From: WS-7 sp036505295
GTDB lineage: Bacteria > Eisenbacteria > RBG-16-71-46 > SZUA-252
Direction: 5' to 3'
DNA: 64,000 nt
Assembly (NCBI GenBank): GCA_036505295.1
Contig: DASXTQ010000093.1
Span: 1 to 64,000, forward strand
Positions 25,015 through 32,880 of the stretch are shown one piece after another. The notes beneath the pieces were generated by a model that ran no database searches, was not told the origin of the DNA, and was given only the letters and a program-made list of their open reading frames with translations. A program made the position numbers and the translations under genes. The number at the start of each line of letters is the position of its first letter. Position 1 is the stretch's first letter.

Positions 25015-27240
25015 CTAGGCGAGCTTGCGGCGGCGGTCGGAGCGACCATCCCGCCGGTCCGGCTTCCTACGACGGTCGTCGTTCTCGCGGGTCGGAAGAT
25101 AGATCGTGACGATGCTGCTCCAGTCCCCTTCGCTCCGCGCGCGGATCTCGCCGCCGTGCTCCCGCACGATCTGGTACGCCATCGCGAGGCCGACGCCCGC
25201 GCCGTAACGCCGCGACGTCGAGAAGGGCACGAACAGGCGATCGAGCACCTCCCCCGCGACCTTCGGCCCGTCGTGCGCGATCTCGGCCTGCACGGCGCCT
25301 TGCGCCGCGCGCGTCTCGACGCGCAGCCGGCCCCCGCTGGGTACCGAATGGAGGGCGTAGCTCAGGACGTTCACGAGCACCTGCCGCATCTTTTCGTTGT
25401 CGAGGAGAAGGGTGGGCACCTCGGGGGCCAGGCGCTTGAGGAGCCGGACGCGCCGGCGCACCAGGTCCTCCGCCTGAGATTGCAGCACATCCTGTACAAG
25501 CGCGTTCAGGCTCTCGAGCTTCAAACGGGGGCGGGTCATCTGCGCCAGCGCGACCTGCTCGCTCAGCACCCGCTCCAACCGCTCGGTCTCGCGCAGGATG
25601 ATCTCGAGGTATTCGCGATTGGGGTCTTTCGGCGTCAGGCTTTTCAGGACTCGTTTGGCGAACCCGGTGATCGCCGCGACGGGGTTCCGGACGTCCTGCG
25701 CGACCTGAACGCCCCGCTCGCCCACGACGGCCAGCTTCTCCGCGTGGCGGAGCTGCGCCTCGACCTCGTGGAGGCGACGATCCTTCATCCGGAGCGTCTC
25801 CTCTTGCGAGGAGCGCGTGTCGGCCAGGGATGCGATCGACGTGAGGAGATCGGCGACGTGCGCGTCCTCGGAATCGAAGGCCGCGGGCGCCTCCTGCGTG
25901 CCGCCCGCTTTGTTGAACACGAGGAGCGCGCCGGAAATCCGGTTCGTCTCGTGAATCGGCGCGGCCAGAAGGCACCGCCAATCCTCCGGCATGAATCCCG
26001 AAAAGCGCGGATCCTCGCTCACGGCGTCGGCGACCAGCGGTTTTCCGTCCGCCTCGAACCACTGGATGATCCAGGCACCGAGCTTCGAAAGATCCTGCGT
26101 CGCGCCGGCATCGACCCCGTGCACGTGCGCCAGCTCGGCGGAGCCGTCCTCCCGCTTGATCCACGCCACGCCCCCCCCGGCCTGGGTCGCGCTCAGGAGA
26201 ACCTTGAGCGCCAGCTCGGCGCGCGTTTCCGGCCGCGCCGGCCGGACCGCCGAGCGGCTGAAGTCGATCGCGGCACGAACCGCCGCACCGCGGCGGCGCG
26301 CCACGTCCAGCACCGCATTTCCTTCGAACGCGATCCCGGCCTGCGCGGCGATCGCGCTCAAGAGCTCGACCTGGTCGCTCGTCCAGCCGGCATAGCCCGC
26401 GGATTGGGAGACGAGGAGCACGCCGAGCACGCGTTCGCGGCCGAACAGGGGGAGGATGGCGACCGGACCGTCCGGCAGCGATTCGGCGACGCGGTCCGGA
26501 AGGCGAAGCTCGCGCTGCGGGCTTGCGATCGACGAAGCTCGGCCGTCGAAAACCGCGTCCGCAAGGAGGTCGCGATCCTGATCGAGAGGAAGCCGCTCCT
26601 CCCTGAGACGATCGAACACCTCGCCGTCGAACCCTCCCTGCTCTTCGAACGCCTCCAGATCGAGGATGGCGTGAGGCGGGGCGTCGGGCTCGGCGCGGTC
26701 GGCCCGCCGGTAGGATCCCGCCAGCTCGAGCGCGGTTCCGTCCGGAACAATCCTAAAGAGAAGGATGGTGTCCACTTCCTCCGCGAACGCGCCTCCGATC
26801 GCCGCGAGGAGAAGCCGCCCGATCCGGCCATGGGTGAGCGCGACGTGCATGAAGGGGATGGAGCGGAAGAGAAACCCGGCGGTGCGGTAGCGCACCCCCT
26901 CTTCCTCGAGCCCGTCCTGGTGCTCGACGCGGACCATCCGCGCTTCTTCCTCGAGAAGGTGAAACAGGAGGCCCAGCGTGGGGATCGCGCCCGCCGCTCC
27001 GCCGGGCAGAGGGTGGACCTGCTCCGCCGCGTCCTGCATGCGGCTGCAGTGGAGGCAGTCCTGGGCGAAACGGGTTTCGAAGTCGGGCCTCGGGTCGAAA
27101 GGGCACGGTCGAGGCGAGAGGTAACACACGCCCTCGGCGACGCGTTGGCAGCCTTGGGCTTTCCGGTCTGCGTAACGCTTCCATCCGATGACGATCTGCT
27201 CTTCGATCCGCGCCGAGCCCGACGCCCGCTTTGCACCCAT
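25015..27240 (-). CDS. Double-GAF histidine-kinase-like protein lacking the phospho-accepting His
   Basis: The 741-residue protein starts at the ATG at 27240 (GGAGG upstream). An N-terminal Cys-rich segment (CYLSPRPC, then CLHC) may bind metal. Two GAF domains follow (about residues 120-320 and 340-490), then a coiled coil and a DHp-HATPase region. The H-box reads VAQDVRNPVAAI where active kinases have AHEIRNP: the His codon is CAG (Gln515). The N-box second Asn is Tyr (NVLSYAL) and the G1 DNGPG reads HDGPK, while G2 (GAGVGLAMAYQIVREHGG) is intact. It probably does not autophosphorylate. Ligand and partner are unknown. It is divergent from the DUF3467 gene. Confidence 0.88.
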   Translation of the reverse strand: MGAKRASGSARIEEQIVIGWKRYADRKAQGCQRVAEGVCYLSPRPCPFDPRPDFETRFAQDCLHCSRMQDAAEQVHPLPGGAAGAIPTLGLLFHLLEEEARMVRVEHQDGLEEEGVRYRTAGFLFRSIPFMHVALTHGRIGRLLLAAIGGAFAEEVDTILLFRIVPDGTALELAGSYRRADRAEPDAPPHAILDLEAFEEQGGFDGEVFDRLREERLPLDQDRDLLADAVFDGRASSIASPQRELRLPDRVAESLPDGPVAILPLFGRERVLGVLLVSQSAGYAGWTSDQVELLSAIAAQAGIAFEGNAVLDVARRRGAAVRAAIDFSRSAVRPARPETRAELALKVLLSATQAGGGVAWIKREDGSAELAHVHGVDAGATQDLSKLGAWIIQWFEADGKPLVADAVSEDPRFSGFMPEDWRCLLAAPIHETNRISGALLVFNKAGGTQEAPAAFDSEDAHVADLLTSIASLADTRSSQEETLRMKDRRLHEVEAQLRHAEKLAVVGERGVQVAQDVRNPVAAITGFAKRVLKSLTPKDPNREYLEIILRETERLERVLSEQVALAQMTRPRLKLESLNALVQDVLQSQAEDLVRRRVRLLKRLAPEVPTLLLDNEKMRQVLVNVLSYALHSVPSGGRLRVETRAAQGAVQAEIAHDGPKVAGEVLDRLFVPFSTSRRYGAGVGLAMAYQIVREHGGEIRARSEGDWSSIVTIYLPTRENDDRRRKPDRRDGRSDRRRKLA

Positions 27241-27298
27241 CGCGCCCCCTCCGTGGAATGATCCGGACGCCCGCCGAGTACGCCCCACCCCTATCAGG

Positions 27299-27327
27299 TT
27301 GATTTACGGCAGGTTAGGCGATATCTT
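27299..27327 (+). promoter_or_regulatory. Promoter of the DUF3467 gene
   Basis: TTGATT (27299-27304), 17-bp spacer and TATCTT (27322-27327), 46 bp before the start codon and its GGAGG site. Confidence 0.55.
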
Positions 27328-27373
27328 GAGACGGCAATGTCGGCGTAACTTCTTGGGAAAAGGAGGATTAGGA

Positions 27374-27676
27374 ATGGAGCCAAAGCAACAGGGACAGCCC
27401 GGATCCATCAACGTGGAGCTGGGCGAGCGGGAAGCCGAGGGGATCTACTCGAACTTCGTCGTGATCAGCCACTCGCTTTCGGAATTCGTGCTCGATTTTG
27501 CCCGCATCCTTCCCGGGAGTCCGAAAGGCAAAGTATTCGCCCGGGTGGTCATGACGCCGCCGAACGTGCGCTCGCTCCTCACCGCGCTCGAGACCAACGT
27601 CAAGAAGTACGAGGATCAGTTCGGGAAGATCAAATCGTTCGAGGTGCCGAGCAAGGACATCGGTTTCACGACGTAG
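27374..27676 (+). CDS. DUF3467-family small protein
   Basis: The 100-residue protein contains YSNFVVISHSLSEFVLDFARILPG, broken into recognisable halves NFVVISHS and EFVLDFARILPG, then ARVVMTPPNVRSLLTALETN, the DUF3467 signature. The family is widespread in diderm bacteria and has no assigned function. GGAGG lies seven bases before the ATG at 27374. It is one of three plus-strand genes here, divergent from the degenerate kinase and convergent with the lpxL-like gene, whose 3' end it overlaps by 11 bp. Confidence 0.88.
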   Translation: MEPKQQGQPGSINVELGEREAEGIYSNFVVISHSLSEFVLDFARILPGSPKGKVFARVVMTPPNVRSLLTALETNVKKYEDQFGKIKSFEVPSKDIGFTT

Positions 27677-28574
27677 GCGGTGGGGTCTTCCAGCGGCGGT
27701 GAAGCCAATACCAGTGATCCGGGCGGCGGCGCACAGCGGCTTCAATCGTCTCGCTGATCGCGCGAGTGAGCCTCTCGACCTCGCGCGGCTCATCCGAGGC
27801 GGGATCGGGTAGAAGCGTGGCGACCAAGCGCGAGCGGAACCGGGCGCCGGGCTCCCGCTCGATCAAGCCGATCCCGATCGGGCAGCCGGTACGATACGCC
27901 AAGCGCGCCGGGCCTGTGTGCGTGGACGCGGGCCGTCCCAAAAAGGGCACGTGGATTCCGACCCGCCGCGCGTCCTGGTCGGGCAGCATTCCCAGAAAGG
28001 CACCCTGGCGCAGCGCCTTGAGCGCCCCGCGCATCCCAAAACCGATCTTAACCGCTTCGATTCCGAGCCTGCTTCGAATCCGGTCGAAGTACTCGTCGCT
28101 CCCCTTGTTGCTCTGCGGAGGAAGCAGATACCGCACCGGACCGCCCGCGGCGCGCAGCGCCGCGCCGCATAGCTCCCAGTTCCCGTAGTGCGCGGTGATC
28201 ATCACCGCACCTTTTCCCTGCCGCGCCCACTCGAGCGCCGGCTCGTACCCGATCAGCTCGACTCGGCGGAGGATTCCCTCGGGCCCGAGGCTGGGAAGGG
28301 CGAGGAATTCCATGAACGAGCGGCCGATCTGAACGAACGTCCTGCGCGCCAGGTCGTGCGCGGGCTTGCCCGCGACCTCGGGTCCGAACGCGGCGGTGAT
28401 GTTCTCGATCGCGATGCGCCTGCGGCGGCCCATCACCCCAAACGCGACCCGGCCCAGGGCGGCGCCGATCGCGCTCGTCCATCGAAACGGAAGGACGCGA
28501 GCCATGAGGCCGATCGAATGGAGTGCTACGACCTCGATCTTTTGGCGAAGGGGACGAAACTGCGAGTGAGCCAT
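27666..28574 (-). CDS. LpxL/HtrB-family lipid A biosynthesis acyltransferase
   Basis: The 302-residue inner-membrane acyltransferase adds secondary acyl chains to lipid A (or a related lipid). The catalytic H-x4-E motif is AHYGNWE near residue 125. Further family blocks are RRRRIAIENITAAFG, IGRSFMEFLALP, GFGMRGALKALRQGAFLGML, PDQDARRVGIHVPFLG and the C-terminal HWYWLHRRWKT. LpxL, LpxM and LpxP cannot be told apart. It is the last gene of the icd-obg-HEAT-dprA run, 30 bp after dprA. Confidence 0.93.
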   Translation of the reverse strand: MAHSQFRPLRQKIEVVALHSIGLMARVLPFRWTSAIGAALGRVAFGVMGRRRRIAIENITAAFGPEVAGKPAHDLARRTFVQIGRSFMEFLALPSLGPEGILRRVELIGYEPALEWARQGKGAVMITAHYGNWELCGAALRAAGGPVRYLLPPQSNKGSDEYFDRIRSRLGIEAVKIGFGMRGALKALRQGAFLGMLPDQDARRVGIHVPFLGRPASTHTGPARLAYRTGCPIGIGLIEREPGARFRSRLVATLLPDPASDEPREVERLTRAISETIEAAVRRRPDHWYWLHRRWKTPPPTS

Positions 28575-28604
28575 CTCAGGGAGAAAGCCGGCATGCGCGA
28601 GACG

Positions 28605-29570
28605 TCATCGCCGGACCGGGCGGCGCGTTTTCCGCACGAGCCCGCCCGGCGTGCGCCGCGCGAGGTCGGAGAGCTCGAGCGTCAGGAGGGCGACCGCCAG
28701 CTCGGATGCGGTGAGCGATGCCACCTCGGCGAGGTGATCGAGCGGGAGGGGACGTTCGCGCAGGGCGCGGTAGAGCGCCGCTTCCGCCGGCGCAAGCCCG
28801 GCGAGGATGTCCGGGGCCGCATGCGGGTCCGCAGCACGGGGCGGGGCGAAGCGTTCGCGGGCCGACGCGGAACCGGTGCTCCGCGCGCCCTCCCTGAAGC
28901 CTGGGATGAGATCGAGCACATCGTCTGTGCCGCGCACGAGAGTCGCGACACCACCCCGGATCAGCGCGTGCGGCGCCTCTCCCAGCGGCTCCCTCGAATC
29001 CCACGGAATCGCGGCGACCGGCCGGCCCAGCCGGGCCGCCTCCTTGGCAGTGATCAGCGATCCGCTTCCCGCCCGTCCCTGCACGACCACGACGACGTCG
29101 ACCATCGCCGCGAGCAGGCGGTTTCGTGTCGCGAAGGTGCCTCGCGTCGCCGAGGCCCCGGCACGGACCTCACTCATGAGCCCGAGCGACCGGGAGAGCC
29201 TTGCTTGGAGCGCCGCGTTCTCGCGTGGATACGCTCGATCGATGCCGGTGCCCAGGACCGCGCCGCTCACGCCGGCCGCGTCGAGCGCGCCTAGGTGCGC
29301 CGCGGTATCGATGCCGCGCGCGAGACCGCTCACCACCGCGATTCCCAGCACAGCCAAGGATGCGGCGAGACCTCGCGCGACGTCGATACCGTCCTCGGTC
29401 GCGTTCCGCGCTCCCACGACCGCAACCCATGGACCGGGATGATTCCAGGTCCCGACGACAAAGACGCGCGGCGCCGGCTTGAGATCGCGCAACCCCGGCG
29501 GGTAGCCCTCATCCAACGGGCGGAGCTCCCTGCCGTGTTGCCGCGCCGTGACCCCGCTCCACCCTTCCAC
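28605..29570 (-). CDS. dprA: DNA processing protein DprA
   Basis: The 321-residue protein loads RecA on incoming single-stranded DNA during transformation. The Rossmann core shows VAVVGARNATEDG, VVSGLARGIDTAAHLGALD, AVLGTGIDRAYPREN, LGLMSEVRAG, FATRNRLLAAM, VVVVQGRAGSGSLITAKEAA and LGRPVAAIPWD. A C-terminal winged helix (LDHLAEVASLTASELAVALL) completes it. I chose the GTG at 29570, 28 bp after the HEAT gene stop and preceded by GGGGG; the frame opens earlier inside that gene. With comEA and the T4P locus it suggests natural competence. Confidence 0.93.
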   Translation of the reverse strand: MEGWSGVTARQHGRELRPLDEGYPPGLRDLKPAPRVFVVGTWNHPGPWVAVVGARNATEDGIDVARGLAASLAVLGIAVVSGLARGIDTAAHLGALDAAGVSGAVLGTGIDRAYPRENAALQARLSRSLGLMSEVRAGASATRGTFATRNRLLAAMVDVVVVVQGRAGSGSLITAKEAARLGRPVAAIPWDSREPLGEAPHALIRGGVATLVRGTDDVLDLIPGFREGARSTGSASARERFAPPRAADPHAAPDILAGLAPAEAALYRALRERPLPLDHLAEVASLTASELAVALLTLELSDLARRTPGGLVRKTRRPVRR

Positions 29571-29598
29571 CCCGAACCCCCGTGCGTCGACCCAGCGC

Positions 29599-30198
29599 TC
29601 AGCGTGCTGCCTGCTTCGCTTCGTCCGACTCGCCGCCCACGAGCGGATCGCCCGCAACCTCGGTACCGGCAGGCTGGGCTGCGCCCGCCCCACCGTCCAT
29701 GTGGCTCAGGACCCGCCCCGCAGCCTCCGAATCCCGCTCCACCAAGCCATCGAGCGCGAACCGCCTCGCCCGCTCCGGGAGCGCCTCGAACGCCGCGGCG
29801 AGCTCCTTCGTCGCGAGCTCGTTGCGGCAGAGGAGGACCAGCCCATCCCAGACCGCGTCGCGCACGGTGCGGTTGGGATCCTTGAGCATCTCCACGAGCG
29901 GCGCCGCAGCGCGCGGATTCCCCATCCGCCCGAGCGCCAGAACCGCGGAGGCGCGTGTGTACCAGACCCCGGAGCCCAGGTACTCGATGAGCGGCTCCAA
30001 AACCGGCTCCCCCATCGTGGCGAGGACGCGCGCGGCCTGATCCCTCAGAAACCAGCTCTCCTGCTGCAGCACATCGAGGAGCACCTCGATGGACTCCTCG
30101 GTCGGATTCTGCGCGAGCTGCGTGATCCATCCGAGTTTTTCCTCCGGGTCCCTGTACCTCAACTCCTCCCAGAGCCTGGCGACGTCCTTCGCTACCAT
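29599..30198 (-). CDS. HEAT-repeat protein
   Basis: The 199-residue protein consists of helical HEAT/PBS-lyase-type repeats between residues 10 and 150: EESIEVLLDVLQQESWFLRD, AARVLATMGEPVLEPLIEYL, TRASAVLALGRMGNPRAAAP, VEMLKDPNRTVRDAVWDGLV. The tail is Gly/Ala-rich. It should be a protein-interaction scaffold; partner unknown. The ATG at 30198 has GGAG eight bases upstream and overlaps the obg 3' end by 7 bp. It sits between obg and dprA. Confidence 0.88.
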   Translation of the reverse strand: MVAKDVARLWEELRYRDPEEKLGWITQLAQNPTEESIEVLLDVLQQESWFLRDQAARVLATMGEPVLEPLIEYLGSGVWYTRASAVLALGRMGNPRAAAPLVEMLKDPNRTVRDAVWDGLVLLCRNELATKELAAAFEALPERARRFALDGLVERDSEAAGRVLSHMDGGAGAAQPAGTEVAGDPLVGGESDEAKQAAR

Positions 30199-31250
30199 GG
30201 TTCTCGCTCCTTCGCTCCGGCGACATGACGGTCGCCGCCGCCTCGCCCTTCCGCCGGCGCCTGGGCGCCGGCCGCGATCAGCACTTCCCAAACCGTTGCT
30301 ACGAGATCGTCCACGCCCGCCCCGGTCACGCCCGAGATCCATCCGCCCCACCGCATGCCCTCGAGCGGAAACGGCGGCCCCCCGCGTGCCTCATCTCCCT
30401 TGAGATCCGAACGGCTCATCGCGACGACCGTGGGCTTTCGCGTTAAATCCTCGCTGTACTCCCTTAGTTCCCGGTTCAGCGTCTCCAGATCCTTGCCGGG
30501 ATCGGACGACATGCTGTCGATCAGCATCAAGATGGTCCGCGTCCTCTGTATGTGGCGCAAGAATTCGTGTCCGAGCCCTTTCCCCTGATGCGCCCCCTCG
30601 ATGAGTCCCGGAAGGTCCGCCATCACGAAGCTCTGCTCCTCGCGCACGCGCACCAGGCCCAGATGCGGCTCGAGCGTCGTGAACGGGTAGTCCGCGATCT
30701 TGGGCCGCGCCGCGCTCACCCGCGCGAGCAGCGTCGACTTCCCGACGTTGGGGAAGCCCACGATGCCGACGTCGGCAATGAGCCGAAGCTCGAGGAGGAG
30801 CTTCCGCTCCTCCGCCTCTCGACCGGGCTCCGCCTTTCGAGGCGCCTGCCGCGTGGGCGTCGCGAAACGCGCGTTCCCGCGCCCGCCCCGCCCGCCTTTG
30901 GCGGCCACGAACCGGGCTCCTGGCTCCACGAGATCGACGAGGAGATCTCCGCTCGACTCGTCATACACCAGCGTGCCCGGGGGAACCGCCACCGTAACGT
31001 CCTGGCCCGAACGGCCGCTCTTCCTGTTGCCTGACCCGTGCGCGCCCGACTCCGCCTCGAACCGCGCGCGAAACTGAAAATCGAGCAGCGTGCGCAGGTG
31101 CTCGTTCACGACGAGGATGACGCTTCCGCCCTCCCCGCCATCTCCCCCGTCCGGCCCTCCCTTGGGCACATACTTCTCGCGGCGGAAGCTCACGCACCCT
31201 GAGCCCCCGCGCCCGCCGAGGACGGCGATCGATGCCCGATCGGCGAACAC
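30192..31250 (-). CDS. obg: Obg-family GTPase with altered G4 motif
   Basis: The 352-residue GTPase takes part in 50S assembly and stress control. The Gly-rich Obg fold shows GGRGGSGCVSFRREKYVPKG, then GPDGGDGGEGG and AAKGGRGGRGNARFATPT. The G domain has G1 GFPNVGKSTLL, G2 DYPFTT and G3 DLPGLIEGAHQGKGLGHEFL. G4, normally NKxD, reads SRSD (VVAMSRSDL). The C-terminal OCT domain is missing. The GTG start is preceded by GAGGGGGG. icd lies 11 bp upstream. Confidence 0.94.
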   Translation of the reverse strand: MFADRASIAVLGGRGGSGCVSFRREKYVPKGGPDGGDGGEGGSVILVVNEHLRTLLDFQFRARFEAESGAHGSGNRKSGRSGQDVTVAVPPGTLVYDESSGDLLVDLVEPGARFVAAKGGRGGRGNARFATPTRQAPRKAEPGREAEERKLLLELRLIADVGIVGFPNVGKSTLLARVSAARPKIADYPFTTLEPHLGLVRVREEQSFVMADLPGLIEGAHQGKGLGHEFLRHIQRTRTILMLIDSMSSDPGKDLETLNRELREYSEDLTRKPTVVAMSRSDLKGDEARGGPPFPLEGMRWGGWISGVTGAGVDDLVATVWEVLIAAGAQAPAEGRGGGDRHVAGAKEREPW

Positions 31251-31261
31251 GCGGCCCCCCT

Positions 31262-32341
31262 CTACCTGAGCGCGGCGATAACGGCGTCCGCCGCGGCGCG
31301 CGTTCCCACCGCGGTGGGATCGTCCCGCTTCGGCTTCATGTCGTAGGTCACCTTCGTGCCATCACGGATCACCTGGGCGACGGCCCGCTCCAGCCGATCG
31401 CCCGCCTCCCGCTCTCCGATGTGGCGAAGCATGAGCATGCCGCTCAGGATCATCGCGAACGGATTCACCTTGTCCTGGCCCGCGTAACGAGGCGCGCTCC
31501 CGTGTGTCGGCTCGAAAAGCGCCGCGCTGTCACCGATGTTCGCCCCCGGCGCGACGCCCAACCCGCCGATCAACCCCGCGGCGAGGTCCGACACAATGTC
31601 TCCGTAGAGATTCGGTAACACGAGCATGTCGTAGTTTTCAGGGTTTTGGACGAGCTGCATGCACATGTTGTCGACGATGCGGTCCTCGAACTCGATGTCA
31701 GGAACATTCCGCGCGGTCTTGCGCGCCACATCGAGAAAGAGTCCGTCCGAGAACTTCATGATGTTGGCCTTGTGCACCGCGGTGAGTTTCCTGCGTCCGT
31801 TCCGTTTCGCGTATGCGAGGGCGTATCGCGTGATCCGTTCGGTCGCGGCGACGCTGATCGGCTTGATCGAGATGCCGGCGTCCTCCGGAATCTCCAGACC
31901 CGATTCGGACAGGATCAGTTGACGTAAGTGCGCCGCGCCCGGGCTGCCCCGCTCGAATTCGATGCCCGCGTAAAGGTCCTCCGTGTTCTCCCGCACGATC
32001 ACCAGATCGATGTTGTCGTACCGAGACCGGACTCCCGGGTAGGTCTTGCACGGCCGGATGCACGCGTAGAGATCCAGTTCCTTTCGAAGCAAAACATTCA
32101 CGCTCCGAAATCCTTTTCCAACCGGCGTGGTGATCGGGCCCTTGAGTCCGACTTTCGTCCGCCGGAGCGACTCGAGCACGCGGTCCGGAAGCGGGGTCCC
32201 TTCCTTCTGGAAGACGTCGATCCCCGCGTGTTGCACGTCCCATTCGAACGCGACACCGGTCGCTTCGAGGACGCGGCGGGTGGCCTCCGTGATCTCAGGC
32301 CCGGTCCCATCGCCCGGAATCAACGTCACGCGATGCGGCAT
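31262..32341 (-). CDS. icd: Isocitrate dehydrogenase (NAD-type, isocitrate/isopropylmalate family)
   Basis: The 359-residue beta-decarboxylating dehydrogenase shows LIPGDGTGPEI, RSVNVLLRKELDLYACIRPC, VIVRENTEDLYAGIEFE, KANIMKFSDGLFL, and the metal/substrate motif NLYGDIVSDLAAGL. The cofactor loop is FEPTHGSAPRYAGQDKVNP. The S-x-N substrate motif and RENTEDLY point to isocitrate dehydrogenase of the mitochondrial-like NAD class rather than LeuB. Homoisocitrate dehydrogenase is an alternative. The ATG has GGGAGCGG directly upstream. It probably heads the icd-obg-HEAT-dprA-lpxL transcript. Confidence 0.88.
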   Translation of the reverse strand: MPHRVTLIPGDGTGPEITEATRRVLEATGVAFEWDVQHAGIDVFQKEGTPLPDRVLESLRRTKVGLKGPITTPVGKGFRSVNVLLRKELDLYACIRPCKTYPGVRSRYDNIDLVIVRENTEDLYAGIEFERGSPGAAHLRQLILSESGLEIPEDAGISIKPISVAATERITRYALAYAKRNGRRKLTAVHKANIMKFSDGLFLDVARKTARNVPDIEFEDRIVDNMCMQLVQNPENYDMLVLPNLYGDIVSDLAAGLIGGLGVAPGANIGDSAALFEPTHGSAPRYAGQDKVNPFAMILSGMLMLRHIGEREAGDRLERAVAQVIRDGTKVTYDMKPKRDDPTAVGTRAAADAVIAALR

Positions 32342-32470
32342 CCGCTCCCTTTCGATTTCAGCTTAGAGTTGGGTCGTAACTAATTGGATTCATGGGGCAT
32401 GCGTGCTTCCGACCGGGGAGGTTAAGACCGGTGACTTGCGCGGACCATGAAGCGTCGCATGAGCGTAGGC

Positions 32471-32500
32471 ACGCTACCAAAAGCGGAGGAAGTGAGTCAA
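32471..32500 (-). promoter_or_regulatory. Probable promoter of the icd operon
   Basis: Minus-strand -35 TTGACT (32495-32500), 18-bp spacer and -10 TAGCGT (32471-32476), matching the hrcA promoter pattern. The predicted leader is about 120 nt with no other recognisable element. Confidence 0.55.
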
Positions 32501-32510
32501 AGGAAAAGCC

Positions 32511-32867
32511 TTACGACTCCGGGGAGCGCCCCGGCTTTTGATCGCGGCTCTTGGATTCACCTTTTGGCTTAGCGGGATCCCCGGACTCCTTGCGTTTCTG
32601 CTCCTTAGCGGGATCTCCTGACTCCTTGCGCTTCTGTTCCTTAGCGGGATCTCCCGACTCTTTGCGCTTCTGTTCCTTATAAGATGTCGACCGGTAATCG
32701 GTCGTGTAAAAGCCGCTGCCCTTGAACACGAGTCCGGCGCCCCCGCCGACCAACCGGCGGACTTTCCCTCGGCACTTGGGGCACCGCTTGCGCGGCGGCT
32801 CCGTCATCGATTGAAACACCTCGAATTTGTGTTTGCACTTCTCACATTCGTATTCGTATGTCGGCAT
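32511..32867 (-). CDS. FmdB-family zinc-ribbon protein with tandem 12-residue repeats
   Basis: The 118-residue protein starts MPTYEYECEKCKHKFEV and has the second zinc knuckle RCPKC, then KGSGFYTTDYR, the standard FmdB regulator architecture (residues 1-65). The tail carries KEQKRKESGDPA three times in tandem, a highly charged, likely disordered extension not part of the family core. AGGAG lies upstream of the ATG. FmdB proteins are common and of undefined function. The gene is 13 bp after the aminotransferase. Confidence 0.92.
   Translation of the reverse strand: MPTYEYECEKCKHKFEVFQSMTEPPRKRCPKCRGKVRRLVGGGAGLVFKGSGFYTTDYRSTSYKEQKRKESGDPAKEQKRKESGDPAKEQKRKESGDPAKPKGESKSRDQKPGRSPES
32569..32676 (-). 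repeat. Three tandem 36-bp repeats inside the FmdB gene
   Basis: Units at 32569-32604, 32605-32640 and 32641-32676 differ at only a few positions and encode KEQKRKESGDPA each. The period is a multiple of three, so copy-number change would keep the frame. Confidence 0.93.
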
Positions 32868-32880
32868 CAGTTTTCTCCTC

